Shown: positions 8,333 through 17,025, counted from the stretch's first letter. The stretch is 64,000 bases of DNA from Poriferisodalis sp965262965 (GCF_965262965.1 NZ_OZ253573.1:3658001-3722000); one strand, 5' to 3'. Notes: generated from the sequence alone by a model not told the origin. Made by a program: numbers and translations.

Positions 8333-9139
8333 GACGACGTCAAGGCGGCTGCTCTTCGTGCTCGTGGGAGCCGTCGTGCTTTCGAGCTTGGCGGGCTGTG
8401 GCCGCGGCGAGTCCGGAGATCGCAGCGGTGCGAACGGCGAGGCGACTTCCGGCGAAGAATTCGCGCCGGCCGCTTCCGACGTGCGCACCACTCAGCCCGC
8501 CGACGATGCTCCGTCGGCACTTGCTAAGGCCGCTGGGGACAGCTCGGACACACCGCGACCGAGGCAGCCGAGACGCCCCCCGACTCGGAGTGGCTGAGCG
8601 ACAGTTGGGTGTTCACGTCCGGGGACCGCATGGTGATAGCTACACAGAGCCAGCTCGAGTCGGGTCTTGCGAATCCTGCGCGCTTCGAGGTACGCGTCAG
8701 GCTGTACGCCGGCGACGGCCCCTCGCTCAGCCAGGTGGCTGAGTATGAGGACTGGATCGCAGCCGGGGCGGCAACACAAGGCGGCTTTGCGCTCGTGCTG
8801 CGCAACGTCGACAGCGACACGCGGCTGCTGACGTCGTCCGACGGTCTCGTCTGGAGCGCCGAGGTGTTGCAGAAATCGTCCGCAGACGAGACCCCGGTTG
8901 ACTATGCGGTGGACGCTGACGGCGCCGTTTGGGCAGAAGGCCTGATTGGGGGAGGGGCGCACATCACCCGCTATCGACCCGGCGAGGCGCCCGCCGAACT
9001 GGCGTACTTCGAGGGTGGCGACGTACTGCGAGGCATGACCATCGGAGCTGCGGGCTTTGCAACCCGGGCTTTGATTTTCACGGTCACCGACAGTGGAGAA
9101 CTTCGATCCGGTGCTGGTGAGCTAGTGGGATCCCACTGA
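8289..9139 (+). pseudogene. frameshifted lipoprotein gene
   Basis: The 5' part (TTG 8289, overlapping the mazF end) encodes a basic leader, a hydrophobic core and the lipobox SLAGC at about 8380-8400, then a Ser/Ala/Asp-rich linker. After about 8530 the continuing protein is in another frame: EWLSDSWVFTSGDRMV, then SDTRLLTSSDGLVWS and further repeats up to the stop at 9137. The SSDGLVW element is typical of beta-propeller or WD-like secreted proteins. One indel between about 8525 and 8590 would restore a ~280-residue lipoprotein. It could be a real pseudogene or an assembly error. Confidence 0.55.
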
Positions 9140-9227
9140 GGGCAGTGACGAACCGGAGGTGTTGGTTCGTCGTGCGCACCGGGTGTTCATTGCCCGGGTG
9201 CCCTGACCCCCTGGCGGCGGGTTCCGA

Positions 9228-9233
9228 TAGTTT
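9228..9233 (+). promoter_or_regulatory. -10 box for leaderless nitronate monooxygenase-like gene
   Basis: TAGTTT six bases before ATG 9240, with no Shine-Dalgarno; a leaderless start is likely. Confidence 0.4.
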
Positions 9234-9239
9234 CGGGGC

Positions 9240-10376
9240 ATGAAGACACCTTTGTGCGAGACGCTGGGCTGCGACGTGCCGATCGTGGCGTTCACCCATT
9301 GCCGGGACGTGGTGGCGGCAGTGACCAAGGCGGGCGGCTTCGGCGTGCTCGGCGCAGCGGGGCACACGCCCGAACAGCTCGACATCGACATGGCCTGGAT
9401 CGTCGACGAGGTGGGTGGCCGCCCCTTCGGCGTGGACATCATCGTGCCGGCGAAATACGAGGGCAAGACCGAGGGCGAGCTGTCGGTGAAGGACCTCAAG
9501 GCGATGATCCCGCCGCAGCATCGCCAATTCCTTGACGACATGATGGAGCGCTACGACGTGCCGCCGTTGCCCGCTGATGACACGCCGGGCGCAATCGCCG
9601 GCGACTCCGAGCCGCCGATGACCTACGCCCAGGCGGTGCCGCTCATGGACGTGGCGTTCTCGTATCCGATCAAGCTGGCCGTGAACGCACTCGGACCGCC
9701 ACCGCCGGACATGATCGAGCGGGCACACGAGGACGGCGTGCTCGTCGGTGCGCTGGCCGGCAAGAAGGTGCACGCCGAGCGGCACGTGGCGGCCGGCGTC
9801 GACATCGTCATCGCACAGGGCCACGAGGCCGGTGGCCACACCGGCGACATCGCCACGATGGTGCTGGTGCCCGAGGTGGTCGACGCCATTGCCCCGGTGC
9901 CCGTTCTCGCAGCGGGCGGCATCGGCAACGGCCGCCAGGTCGCTGCAGCACTCGCACTCGGCGCACAGGGCGTGTGGTGCGGCTCGGTATGGCTCACCAC
10001 CCAAGAGGCCGAGACGCACCCGATCGTGAAGGAGAAGTTCCTGGCCGCAGGATCGTCCGACACGCTGCGGTCGCGCTCTCGCACCGGCAAGCCAGCCCGC
10101 CAGCTTCGCTCGGCGTGGACCGACGAATGGGAAGGCGAGAATTCACCGGGAACGCTGCCCATGCCCCTGCAACCGATGCTCATCGGCGCAGCCAGCCGCC
10201 GAATTGACCGGGCAGCCATGAACCCCTCCAACAAGGGCGCCGTCGAGCTGGCGAACTACTTCGTCGGCCAGGTGGTCGGGCAGCTCAACGAGTCCATTTC
10301 GGCCACGCGGGTCGTGGAAGAGATGATCAGCGAGTACCTCGACGTGATGGATCGCTTCGAGCAGCTCAACTCCTAG
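9240..10376 (+). CDS. nitronate monooxygenase / NPD-family flavin oxidoreductase
   Basis: A 378-residue FMN-dependent TIM-barrel protein of the 2-nitropropane dioxygenase family. Key stretches: the N-terminal PIVAFTH and GGFGVLGAAGHTPEQL, the central GHEAGGHTGDIATMVLV, which includes the conserved active-site His region, and VPVLAAGGIGNGRQ followed by GAQGVWCGSVWL, which binds the FMN phosphate. Known members oxidise nitronates or act as flavin-dependent reductases in lipid metabolism. The SDR 28 bp downstream is probably co-transcribed, so the pair may work on the same carbonyl substrate. Confidence 0.88.
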   Translation: MKTPLCETLGCDVPIVAFTHCRDVVAAVTKAGGFGVLGAAGHTPEQLDIDMAWIVDEVGGRPFGVDIIVPAKYEGKTEGELSVKDLKAMIPPQHRQFLDDMMERYDVPPLPADDTPGAIAGDSEPPMTYAQAVPLMDVAFSYPIKLAVNALGPPPPDMIERAHEDGVLVGALAGKKVHAERHVAAGVDIVIAQGHEAGGHTGDIATMVLVPEVVDAIAPVPVLAAGGIGNGRQVAAALALGAQGVWCGSVWLTTQEAETHPIVKEKFLAAGSSDTLRSRSRTGKPARQLRSAWTDEWEGENSPGTLPMPLQPMLIGAASRRIDRAAMNPSNKGAVELANYFVGQVVGQLNESISATRVVEEMISEYLDVMDRFEQLNS

Positions 10377-10404
10377 CTCGCAGCCGCGTACGAAAGGAAC
10401 AGCC

Positions 10405-11289
10405 ATGGAGACCATGCAGGGACGCGTCGCGGTGGTGACGGGATCGGCGTCGGGAATCGGCAAAGCGCTGGCGCTGAGCTTTGCTGACGAAGGTGCCAAT
10501 GTCGTGCTGGCCGACATCGAAGAGGGCCCGCTGCGCGATGCGGAAGCCGAGGTTGCTGCCCACGGCGTCGAGGCGCTGGGCGTCGTCACCGACGTCACCA
10601 GCTCCGATTCGGTCGGCGCACTGGCACAGGCAACCCTCGACCGCTTCGGCGCGGTGCACATGGTGTGCAACAACGCCGGCGTCGGCGGGGGAGGGCTGAT
10701 CCGCAACCAGCAGCTTGTGGACTGGAAGTGGGTTGTCGACGTGTGCCTGTGGGGTGTGATCAATGGCATCCACCACTTCTTGCCGCACCTGATCGAGGCT
10801 GAGGAATCCCACGTGATGAGCACCGCGTCGGTGGCAGGGCTCATGGCGGTGCCGGGCCTCGGCCCGTACAACGCCGCCAAGTACGGCGTCGTGGCGATCA
10901 TGGAGACGCTGCACCTAGAGATGCAGCGAGACCACAACGCGGATGTCGGCGTGTCTGTGCTGTGCCCCGGCGTGGTTCGCACCAACATCGCCACGGCGCA
11001 GCGGAACCGCCCTGAAGAACTGCGTCGTCAGCGCCGAGAGCGTCCCGCAGGTGAGGCTCGTACCGAGACGGCCGACGCCCGCCGCCGCAACGCCAACATC
11101 GCAGCGGCGCTCGAGCGCGGCATGGACCCGGCAAACGTCGCCGCCAAGGTGATCGAGGCCATGTACGAGCGTCGTTTCTGGGTGCTGTCGCATCCCGAGC
11201 TGCTCGCAGACGTCAATCATCGCAATCAGCAGCTCGCCGACCTTGAGAACCCCACCCTGCGGTCGAGCTTCACCGACGGCGAGCAGTAG
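10405..11289 (+). CDS. SDR family NAD(P)-dependent oxidoreductase
   Basis: A 294-residue classical short-chain dehydrogenase. The Rossmann motif VVTGSASGIGKALAL is followed by an Asp (VVLADIE) that favours NAD. NNAGVGG, the catalytic Ser in MSTASVAGL and the YNAAKYG Tyr-Lys pair are all present. The start ATG follows AAAGGAACAGCC. The C-terminal ~60 residues (Arg/Ala rich, then a FWVLSHPELL segment) are typical of longer actinobacterial SDRs. Substrate unknown; it is downstream of the nitronate monooxygenase-like gene in the same direction. Confidence 0.92.
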   Translation: METMQGRVAVVTGSASGIGKALALSFADEGANVVLADIEEGPLRDAEAEVAAHGVEALGVVTDVTSSDSVGALAQATLDRFGAVHMVCNNAGVGGGGLIRNQQLVDWKWVVDVCLWGVINGIHHFLPHLIEAEESHVMSTASVAGLMAVPGLGPYNAAKYGVVAIMETLHLEMQRDHNADVGVSVLCPGVVRTNIATAQRNRPEELRRQRRERPAGEARTETADARRRNANIAAALERGMDPANVAAKVIEAMYERRFWVLSHPELLADVNHRNQQLADLENPTLRSSFTDGEQ

Positions 11290-11302
11290 CGCCGGCCGCG
11301 GT

Positions 11303-11344
11303 CGCTCGGCGAAATCCGAGCGCCGTCGCAGTCGCCGGACTGCG
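11303..11344. terminator. two adjacent hairpins between convergent genes
   Basis: CGCTCGG/CCGAGCG (11303-11309 with 11316-11322) and CGCAGTC/GACTGCG (11327-11333 with 11338-11344) form two 7-bp perfect stems in the gap between the convergent SDR and znuB genes. No T-tract is present, as is common in high-GC actinobacteria; they could act in both directions. Confidence 0.55.
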
Positions 11345-11357
11345 CATTCGGTCAGTG

Positions 11358-12269
11358 TCAGTGGGAGTTCTGCGGCGCGAGCTCGGTTTGTTCTGAGTCG
11401 GCGGCCGAATCGCTAGCGGAGCTGCGCAGCGCCCTGATGACGCCGGTGACCAGCAGGGTCACCAGCAGCATGACCACGGTTGCGAGCGCCATGGTGGCGC
11501 CTGCCGCGGTGCCATGGTGATAGCTGACGAGCAGGCCGATGATCGCTGCGACAGCGCCAAGGCCGACGGCGGTCATCATGATGCGCGGCACGCGTCGCAC
11601 CAGCAGGCTCGCAGTTGCGGCGGGGGCGACCAAGAACGCAAACACCAGCAGGCTGCCGACTGCCTCGAACGACGAGACGATGGCGATAGCGAGCAGCGTC
11701 AGCAGCGCAGCGTGCGCCAGCCTGGGCCGCATTCCGGCGAGCCGAGCTTGGGCCTCGTCGAATGTCGTTACGAACAGGGCCCGGTGCAGGACCACTGTTG
11801 CGCCGACCGAGATCGCGGCGGCGATGGCCTGACGGCGGAGATCTCCACCGTCGATACCGGTGATCGACCCGAACAAGAATCGCGTCAGATCGCCCGAGTA
11901 AGCACCGGCGCCGCTGGACATGATCACCACTGCGAGCGCCAGGAAACCGACGAAGAGCACGCCGATGGAGGTGTCTTCGGACAGCGGCGAGAAGTTGCGG
12001 ATCAGGTTGATGCCGCCCACGATGAGCAGCGCAGCCGCCAATGCACCGAGCGTGGTGCTGAAGCCGATGATGTACGCGAGCGCGATGCCGGGCAGCACGC
12101 CGTGCGCGAACGCGTCACCCAACAAGGTCATGCCGCGCAGCACGACCCATGTCCCCACGACCGACGTGGTCAGCACCGCGAGCAGCGCGGCCCACAGCGC
12201 CCGTTGCATGAAGACGTTGTTCGTGAATGGCTCAATCCACCACGCGATCGGGTCGGTCAGGAACTCCAC
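11358..12269 (-). CDS. znuB: zinc/manganese ABC transporter permease
   Basis: A 303-residue ABC-3 family membrane permease. Multiple hydrophobic segments are clear, with the family motif GDAFAHGVLPGIALAY near residue 50 and conserved later helices (SFEAVGSLLVFAFLVAPAATA). It lies 28 bp downstream of znuA on the same strand, and znuC with zur is divergent, so this is the channel of a high-affinity zinc importer. The C-terminal ~20 residues are Ser/Glu rich and cytoplasmic. Manganese is an alternative substrate, but the zur neighbour argues for zinc. Confidence 0.92.
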   Translation of the reverse strand: MEFLTDPIAWWIEPFTNNVFMQRALWAALLAVLTTSVVGTWVVLRGMTLLGDAFAHGVLPGIALAYIIGFSTTLGALAAALLIVGGINLIRNFSPLSEDTSIGVLFVGFLALAVVIMSSGAGAYSGDLTRFLFGSITGIDGGDLRRQAIAAAISVGATVVLHRALFVTTFDEAQARLAGMRPRLAHAALLTLLAIAIVSSFEAVGSLLVFAFLVAPAATASLLVRRVPRIMMTAVGLGAVAAIIGLLVSYHHGTAAGATMALATVVMLLVTLLVTGVIRALRSSASDSAADSEQTELAPQNSH

Positions 12270-12297
12270 GTCGCTCCCCGTGGCTGCATTGCGGCGC

Positions 12298-13365
12298 TCA
12301 GCCGTCCGACGCCAGCGCAGCCACGACGGTCTCGGCGTTCGTCACCAGCAGTTCGATGTAGGTGCCGTTGGGGCTGCCAGCGGGTCCGAGCCCGTCGGTG
12401 ACCAGGACGACGACTTCGACGTCGCCGACTTGGCTGGCCAGCGAATCGACAGTTGCGGAGGTGTGGGCCATCTCGCCGAAGATCGCCGTCACGCCTTCTC
12501 GCTCGATGATCTCGGCGAGTTCTTCGAGGTGGGCGATACTGGCCTCGGCGGCCGAGGTCGCTGCGGGGAGCACCGTGCCCACTACCCGGAAGCCGTAGCG
12601 GTCTGCGAAGTAGCTCAACGAGTCGTGGTTGGTGACCAGCACCCGTTGCTGCGGCGCCAAGCCAGCCACAATGTCGACGATCTGGGCGTGGGCAGTCTCG
12701 AGTTCGGTGGTGTAGCTCGCCAGGCAGGCTTCGATGTCGGATTCGGCGATGGCTGTGGCGTCGGCGATCGCGACGGCGAGCGCCTCGAGGGTTCCCAAGA
12801 CGCGGACCGGATCGAACCAGAAGTGGGGGTCGGCGCCCGCGGCGTGGTCGTGTTCGTCTGCCTCGTCCTCGGGGTGGTCCCCGGCGTCTTCGGGTTCCCC
12901 GGCGTCATCGGCGGCGGTGATCGCATCGAGATGGTCGCCGACGCGGAAAACCGGTGTTCCCGATTCCTCGACGGCTTCGAGTGTGTCAAGCAATGACGCC
13001 TCGAGCCCGAGGCCGTTCGCCACGACGAGGCCGGCGTTGGCCACCGTCGCGCGGTCGGCCAGCGACGGTTCGTAGGTGTGCGGATCGGTACCTGGAGGCG
13101 TCAGGGTCACGACATTCACGACGCCGCCGCAGGCGATGTTCTGGGTTACATCGGCCCAGATGTCGGTGGTTGCAACGATGGTCGGCAGGTCTGCGCCGGG
13201 GCCGTCGCCTGAGTCGTCGCCGTTGCTGCTGGCACAGGCAGTTGGCAGCACAACAGCAAGGGCCACAAGCGTCAACAGCAGGCGTGGCCGGCGAGTTCGC
13301 CAGCGATGGCTCCGATGCGGCTCGATTCGAGGCGAGCGGAACGCTGCACTGCCGGAATTCCGCAC
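12298..13365 (-). CDS. znuA: zinc ABC transporter substrate-binding lipoprotein
   Basis: A cluster A-I metal-binding lipoprotein. After a basic N-region (RTRRPRLLLTLVALAVV) comes the lipobox PTAC. The Asp/Glu/His-rich loop (DEHDHAAGADPHFWFDP) after about residue 170 is the hallmark of zinc-specific ZnuA. Further features are GTDPHTYEPSLAD, LVTNHDSLSYFADRYGF and IFGEMAHTS. The start is uncertain. I chose GTG 13365 because a TATATT box (13373-13378) lies seven bases upstream, giving a leaderless transcript; TTG 13401 and ATGs at 13395/13389 are alternatives. It is co-transcribed with znuB. Confidence 0.9.
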   Translation of the reverse strand: MRNSGSAAFRSPRIEPHRSHRWRTRRPRLLLTLVALAVVLPTACASSNGDDSGDGPGADLPTIVATTDIWADVTQNIACGGVVNVVTLTPPGTDPHTYEPSLADRATVANAGLVVANGLGLEASLLDTLEAVEESGTPVFRVGDHLDAITAADDAGEPEDAGDHPEDEADEHDHAAGADPHFWFDPVRVLGTLEALAVAIADATAIAESDIEACLASYTTELETAHAQIVDIVAGLAPQQRVLVTNHDSLSYFADRYGFRVVGTVLPAATSAAEASIAHLEELAEIIEREGVTAIFGEMAHTSATVDSLASQVGDVEVVVLVTDGLGPAGSPNGTYIELLVTNAETVVAALASDG

Positions 13366-13372
13366 GGTCGGG

Positions 13373-13394
13373 AATATACTGGGACTCATTCTCA
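13373..13394. promoter_or_regulatory. divergent znuA/znuC promoter with candidate Zur site
   Basis: The reverse strand carries TATATT (13373-13378) seven bases before the chosen znuA start, and the forward strand carries TATACT at 13375-13380. TGGGACTCATTCTCA at 13380-13394 matches 11 of 15 positions of an idealised actinobacterial Zur box (TGAAAATGATTTTCA, read on the minus strand). It would control both directions. The promoter is well supported by AT content in a GC-rich context; the Zur assignment is tentative. Confidence 0.45.
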
Positions 13395-13472
13395 TCTGCA
13401 AAGAGCTGGCCCGGCCGGATCCGACCGGTTCGTGTCGCCGCAGGACGCATCCGCAGAAAAGGCGGCGCTGAC

Positions 13473-14303
13473 GTGTTCACACTCGACGACGTCACAGTGT
13501 CGTTCGGCAGCCGCTCAGTGCTCGACATCGACTCGATGAGATTCGACTCCGGAGCCGCAGTGGCGTTGATGGGCTCGAATGGTTCGGGCAAGACCACGCT
13601 GCTGCGCCTGCTCGGCGGCTTGCTGTCGCCCACCTCCGGCACCGTTCGCAAGGACTATGACGTCACGGTCGGCTACGTCAGCCAGCACCACCACCCGCAT
13701 GCGTTCATGCCGATGACCGTCAGCGAAGTGCTCATGATCGGCAGGTTCCGCGAGCGGGGACTGCTGGGGAGGATGCGCAAACAGGACAGGGACGCGATGG
13801 ACATCGCCGCCGAGCGCCTCAAGGTGGCAGACCTGCGCAAGCGCTCGTTCGGTCAGCTCTCGGGCGGGCAGCGCCAGCGGGTTCTCATCGCGGCGGCGCT
13901 GGCGTCGCAATCGGACTGCCTTCTGCTCGACGAGCCGATCACCGGTCTGGACATCCCCAGCCAGGACATCGTCCTCGAAGTCGTCGACGCCGAGCGCATG
14001 CGCAACAAGCTCGTCGTGCTGTCGACGCACCATCTCAGCGAGGCGCGTCTGTGCGAACGGATTGTGCTGCTCAAAGGCGCCGTGATCGCAGACGGCAGGC
14101 CCGAAGAGGTGCTCAACGAGGAGAATATGGCCGCCGCGTTCGGAGCCAATGCAGTGACCCGGCTGGAGTTCGGCGAGGGTGACGACACGTCGTCGCTGCT
14201 GGTCCTCGAAGAACAGGGTCCGATGCGCGACTCCGATTTCGGCCTCGCCAGCCACATCGCCGAGGAATCGGAGCGGTTGCTCGGGCCGCGGACGCGGCCG
14301 TGA
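13473..14303 (+). CDS. znuC: zinc ABC transporter ATP-binding protein
   Basis: A 276-residue ABC ATPase. Walker A is GSNGSGKTTLL, the signature is QLSGGQRQR, Walker B is DCLLLDEPITGLD, and the switch His is in STHHLSE. I start at GTG 13473 (VFTLDDVTVSF); the frame is open further upstream, but the extension is Arg-rich and unlike coding sequence. It is divergent from znuA and forms the energising subunit with ZnuB. The last codons (GPRTRP) already belong to the 27-bp repeat array that continues into zur, and its TGA overlaps the zur GTG. Confidence 0.9.
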   Translation: MFTLDDVTVSFGSRSVLDIDSMRFDSGAAVALMGSNGSGKTTLLRLLGGLLSPTSGTVRKDYDVTVGYVSQHHHPHAFMPMTVSEVLMIGRFRERGLLGRMRKQDRDAMDIAAERLKVADLRKRSFGQLSGGQRQRVLIAAALASQSDCLLLDEPITGLDIPSQDIVLEVVDAERMRNKLVVLSTHHLSEARLCERIVLLKGAVIADGRPEEVLNEENMAAAFGANAVTRLEFGEGDDTSSLLVLEEQGPMRDSDFGLASHIAEESERLLGPRTRP

Positions 14304-14383
14304 CGAAGCAGTCCGCGGACGCGGCCGTGACGGAGCAGTCCGCGGACGCGGCCGTGACGGAGCAGTCCGCGGACGCGGCCGTG
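14286..14383 (+). repeat. 27-bp in-frame repeat array across the znuC/zur junction
   Basis: The unit GTGACGGAGCAGTCCGCGGA plus CGCGGCC (27 bp) occurs at 14300, 14327 and 14354, preceded by a partial copy (14286-14299) at the znuC end and followed by another GTG at 14381. Each unit supplies an in-frame GTG and encodes a (V/M)TEQSADAA-like nonapeptide. Copy number changes would lengthen Zur without shifting its frame. Confidence 0.9.
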
Positions 14384-14833
14384 GCGAGAGATCTCGGCGA
14401 ATTGCACGACAGCGTTGCGGCGCGACTGCGAGAAGCCGATCAGCGTTACACCGACGGCCGGCGGCAACTCATAGAGGCGCTGGCCGCGGCCGCGAGGCCG
14501 GTGCGGTTGCCCGATATCGAGTCGATGGCACCCGACTTGGCGCGCAGCACGGCGTATCGAAATCTCGAGGCGCTCGAGCGCTGCGGCGTGGTGCATCGGC
14601 TCGAGACCGGGGGCGATCGTGCGTATTTCGAGCTGGCCGAGTCGCTGCTGGGTCATCACCATCACCTGATCTGCGTGGCCTGCGGCGCGATCTCCGACAT
14701 CGAACTCGACGCCAGTTTCGAAACACGCATCGACGAAGCGCTCGCGACTGCCGCGAGCGGGTCGGGCTTTACACCATTGCGCCACAATCTGGACCTCTAC
14801 GGACGGTGTGCCGACTGTGAAGCGGCCCGCTGA
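14300..14833 (+). CDS. zur: Fur-family transcriptional regulator, probably Zur
   Basis: Up to 177 residues. The first ~28 are three repeats of TEQSADAAV; the conserved body begins near LGELHDSVAARLREADQRYT. A winged-helix region (ARSTAYRNLEALERCGVVHRLE) is followed by a His cluster (GHHHHLICVACGAISDIE) and the C-terminal CADC. These two CxxC pairs form the structural zinc site of Fur proteins. Because it overlaps znuC and precedes a CDF exporter, I read it as the zinc-sensing repressor. Translation may begin at any of four GTG codons 27 bp apart (14300, 14327, 14354, 14381). Confidence 0.88.
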   Translation: MTKQSADAAVTEQSADAAVTEQSADAAVARDLGELHDSVAARLREADQRYTDGRRQLIEALAAAARPVRLPDIESMAPDLARSTAYRNLEALERCGVVHRLETGGDRAYFELAESLLGHHHHLICVACGAISDIELDASFETRIDEALATAASGSGFTPLRHNLDLYGRCADCEAAR

Positions 14834-14853
14834 GTCTGGCGGCATGACCGAGG

Positions 14854-15825
14854 GTGCGCCCGGCCATTCGGCACACCTGCCATAGGCTGAGCCGCATCTC
14901 ACAGCAGCATCATCACGACTTGCGCGAGGTGTCGCGTCGGCGGTTGAAGGTCGCGTTCGTTCTGACGATCACGATCGTGGCTGCCGAGGTCGTCGGCGCT
15001 GTGGTGTCCGGGAGCCTGACGTTGGCGGCCGACGCCGGCCACGCCTTCACTGATACCGCCGCGATCGGACTCGCGTTGGCGGCCACATGGGTCGCTGGGC
15101 GTCCGGCGTCGATGAAGCGCACCTTCGGTTTCGAGCGTGCCGAGGTGCTCGCGGCAGCGGCCAATGCGCTGTTGTTGTGGGCGGTCGCAGCGTGGATCGG
15201 CTGGGCAGCCATTGGGCGCTTCATCGATGGGTTCGGCGGAGAGCCTGTCGAAGTCGCCGCGGGCTGGGTGCTGCTTGTCGGCGGCATCGGCCTGCTGGTC
15301 AACATCGCGGCGGCGTTCCTGTTGCGCGGCTCTTCAGCCCACAGCCTCAATGTGGAGGCGGCGTTCCGGCACGTGCTGGCGGACCTCATGGTCTCGGTCG
15401 CCGTGATGGTCTCCGCCGCAGTGATTCTGATCTTCGGCTGGTGGTGGGTCGATCCGGCGATCAGCGTCCTGATCGCCGTGCTCATCGTGCTGAGCTCATG
15501 GAAGCTGGCCGCCTCGGTGTTCGAAGTGCTGATCGACGGCGTGCCCAGAGATGTCGACCTCGAAGCCCTGTGCGCCGATATGGAACGCGTTCCCGGCGTC
15601 ACCGTGATGCACGACATCCACGTCTGGGCCGTTACTTCCGGCTATGTCTCGATGAGCGCCCACGTGCTCACCGATCCGGACCACGACGCCGACCACAACG
15701 AGGTTCTGGGCGAGCTGCGGCGGATCGCGAAAGACCGCCACGGCATCTCACACGTCACCCTGCAGTTGGAGACGTCTGAGGATGCCTGCACCGAAGATCA
15801 CCACCTGGACCGCCAGCGGACCTAG
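14854..15825 (+). CDS. cation diffusion facilitator family transporter
   Basis: A CDF-family metal/proton antiporter of about 300 residues with six predicted membrane segments. Two HxxxD metal sites are seen: DAGHAFTDTAA in helix 2 and HVLADLMVS in helix 5, as in zinc exporters. The cytoplasmic C-terminal domain has HDIHVW and ends with acidic/His residues. The start is uncertain: GTG 14854 gives a His-containing leader, while a TTG near 14919 (LREVSRRRLKVAF) is also plausible. Its place directly after zur suggests it exports excess zinc, giving import, sensing and export in one locus. Confidence 0.9.
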   Translation: MRPAIRHTCHRLSRISQQHHHDLREVSRRRLKVAFVLTITIVAAEVVGAVVSGSLTLAADAGHAFTDTAAIGLALAATWVAGRPASMKRTFGFERAEVLAAAANALLLWAVAAWIGWAAIGRFIDGFGGEPVEVAAGWVLLVGGIGLLVNIAAAFLLRGSSAHSLNVEAAFRHVLADLMVSVAVMVSAAVILIFGWWWVDPAISVLIAVLIVLSSWKLAASVFEVLIDGVPRDVDLEALCADMERVPGVTVMHDIHVWAVTSGYVSMSAHVLTDPDHDADHNEVLGELRRIAKDRHGISHVTLQLETSEDACTEDHHLDRQRT

Positions 15826-15858
15826 CAGGCCCCACGTTCGGGCAGGCTGCGCCGGATC

Positions 15859-17025
15859 TCAGACGGCGGCGCGCCTCGTTTCGCGCCGAGCCCACAGTTG
15901 GCAGGCGAGGGCGAGCACGCCGTAGACGAAGTAGCTCACGCCGATCGGCATCACGTCGCCGTCGATCGCTCGATCGGTGATGGCGGCGAGCACTGCGCCG
16001 ACCCCTGTCGTGCAGAAACCCACGACCGCTGCGGCCGTGCCAGCCATCGCGCCCATCGGTTCGAGCGCCAGGCTGATGGCCACCGGAAAGAACCCGATGA
16101 ACGAGGCGTTTGCGAGGCTGAAGAGCAGGATCCACACTCCGATCCTGGGCAGTCCGCTCGCTGCCGCAGTGGCCGCGAGCAACGCGCCCGATGTGACCAC
16201 AAGCGCGACGCCAGATCTGAGTGCGAGCGGACCTGCTTCGACCCGGCGCAGCATCCGGTTGGTCATGACCGACACGCCCGCGGCGATCGTGCTCATCGTC
16301 GAGAAGTAGGGAACGAACCAGCTGGGCCGGCTGTACACGTCGACGAAGATCAGTTCGGAACTGGCCAGGAACGAGAAGAACGCGCCGAATCCGAACGTGA
16401 CCGCCAGCGTGTACCCGAGGGTCGTGCGGTTGGCGATCACGCTGCGAAAGCCGGCGACCGTGTTGCCGACGGTCAGCGGCCGGCGATTCTCCTCAGCGAG
16501 CGTCTCGGGCAGCCGTAGCGACCACAGCGCCAGCACACCTGCGCTCACGGCGCCGAAGACCATGACGTAGCGCCACGATCCCAGAGCCACGAGGCCCTTG
16601 CCGAGGATCGGTGCGAGGATCGGCCCAAGGAAGAAAGCGGTCTGGATGAGCGTCATCGCCCGGGCCATGGCCGTGCCGCTGAAGCGGTCGCGCACGATTG
16701 CCTGGGTGAGTGTGCGCGGACCTGCGGCGGCAAAGCCCCACACGAACCGGCTGGCCAGCAGCACCTCTAGCGATGGCGCCAGTGCTCCCACCACGGCGGC
16801 CGCCGCATAGAGCCCCAAGCTGACGAACAACAGCGGCTTGCGACCGATGGCGTCGGCCAGCGGACCGTAGAAAAGGGTGCCCACTGCCATGCCAGCGAAG
16901 AACAGGGTGAGTGTGAGCGAGAGGCGAGTGGAATCAGAGTCGAGCCCGAAGGCGGGTCGCATCTGCTCGAATGCGGGCAGCAGCGTGTCGATGGCGATCG
17001 CCGCCATGGCGCTCGCGAGTGCCAT
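15859..17025 (-). CDS. Bcr/CflA-type multidrug MFS transporter
   Basis: A 388-residue major facilitator with about 12 membrane segments. Motif A-like sequence GPLADAIGRKPLLFVSL follows helix 2, and the ASRFVWGFAAAGPRTLTQAIVRD segment is typical of Bcr/CflA drug:H+ antiporters. The ATG at 17025 begins inside the first helix. The frame is open upstream (…EFILL) almost to the preceding gene, but offers only a CTG, so the true start may be nonstandard and slightly longer. It lies downstream of the phosphoribosyltransferase gene on the same strand. Substrate unknown. Confidence 0.85.
   Translation of the reverse strand: MALASAMAAIAIDTLLPAFEQMRPAFGLDSDSTRLSLTLTLFFAGMAVGTLFYGPLADAIGRKPLLFVSLGLYAAAAVVGALAPSLEVLLASRFVWGFAAAGPRTLTQAIVRDRFSGTAMARAMTLIQTAFFLGPILAPILGKGLVALGSWRYVMVFGAVSAGVLALWSLRLPETLAEENRRPLTVGNTVAGFRSVIANRTTLGYTLAVTFGFGAFFSFLASSELIFVDVYSRPSWFVPYFSTMSTIAAGVSVMTNRMLRRVEAGPLALRSGVALVVTSGALLAATAAASGLPRIGVWILLFSLANASFIGFFPVAISLALEPMGAMAGTAAAVVGFCTTGVGAVLAAITDRAIDGDVMPIGVSYFVYGVLALACQLWARRETRRAAV

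Noticed and set aside
11514..12401. Forward-strand 295-residue ORF over znuB and part of znuA
   Set aside because: Antisense shadow of znuB; Arg/Asp/Glu-rich with no motif.
12954..13472. N-terminal extension of znuC
   Set aside because: Arg-rich, overlaps divergent znuA, and contains no coding signal; GTG 13473 gives a family-sized protein.
14286..14383. CRISPR-like repeat in znuC/zur
   Set aside because: Repeats are contiguous and translated in frame.
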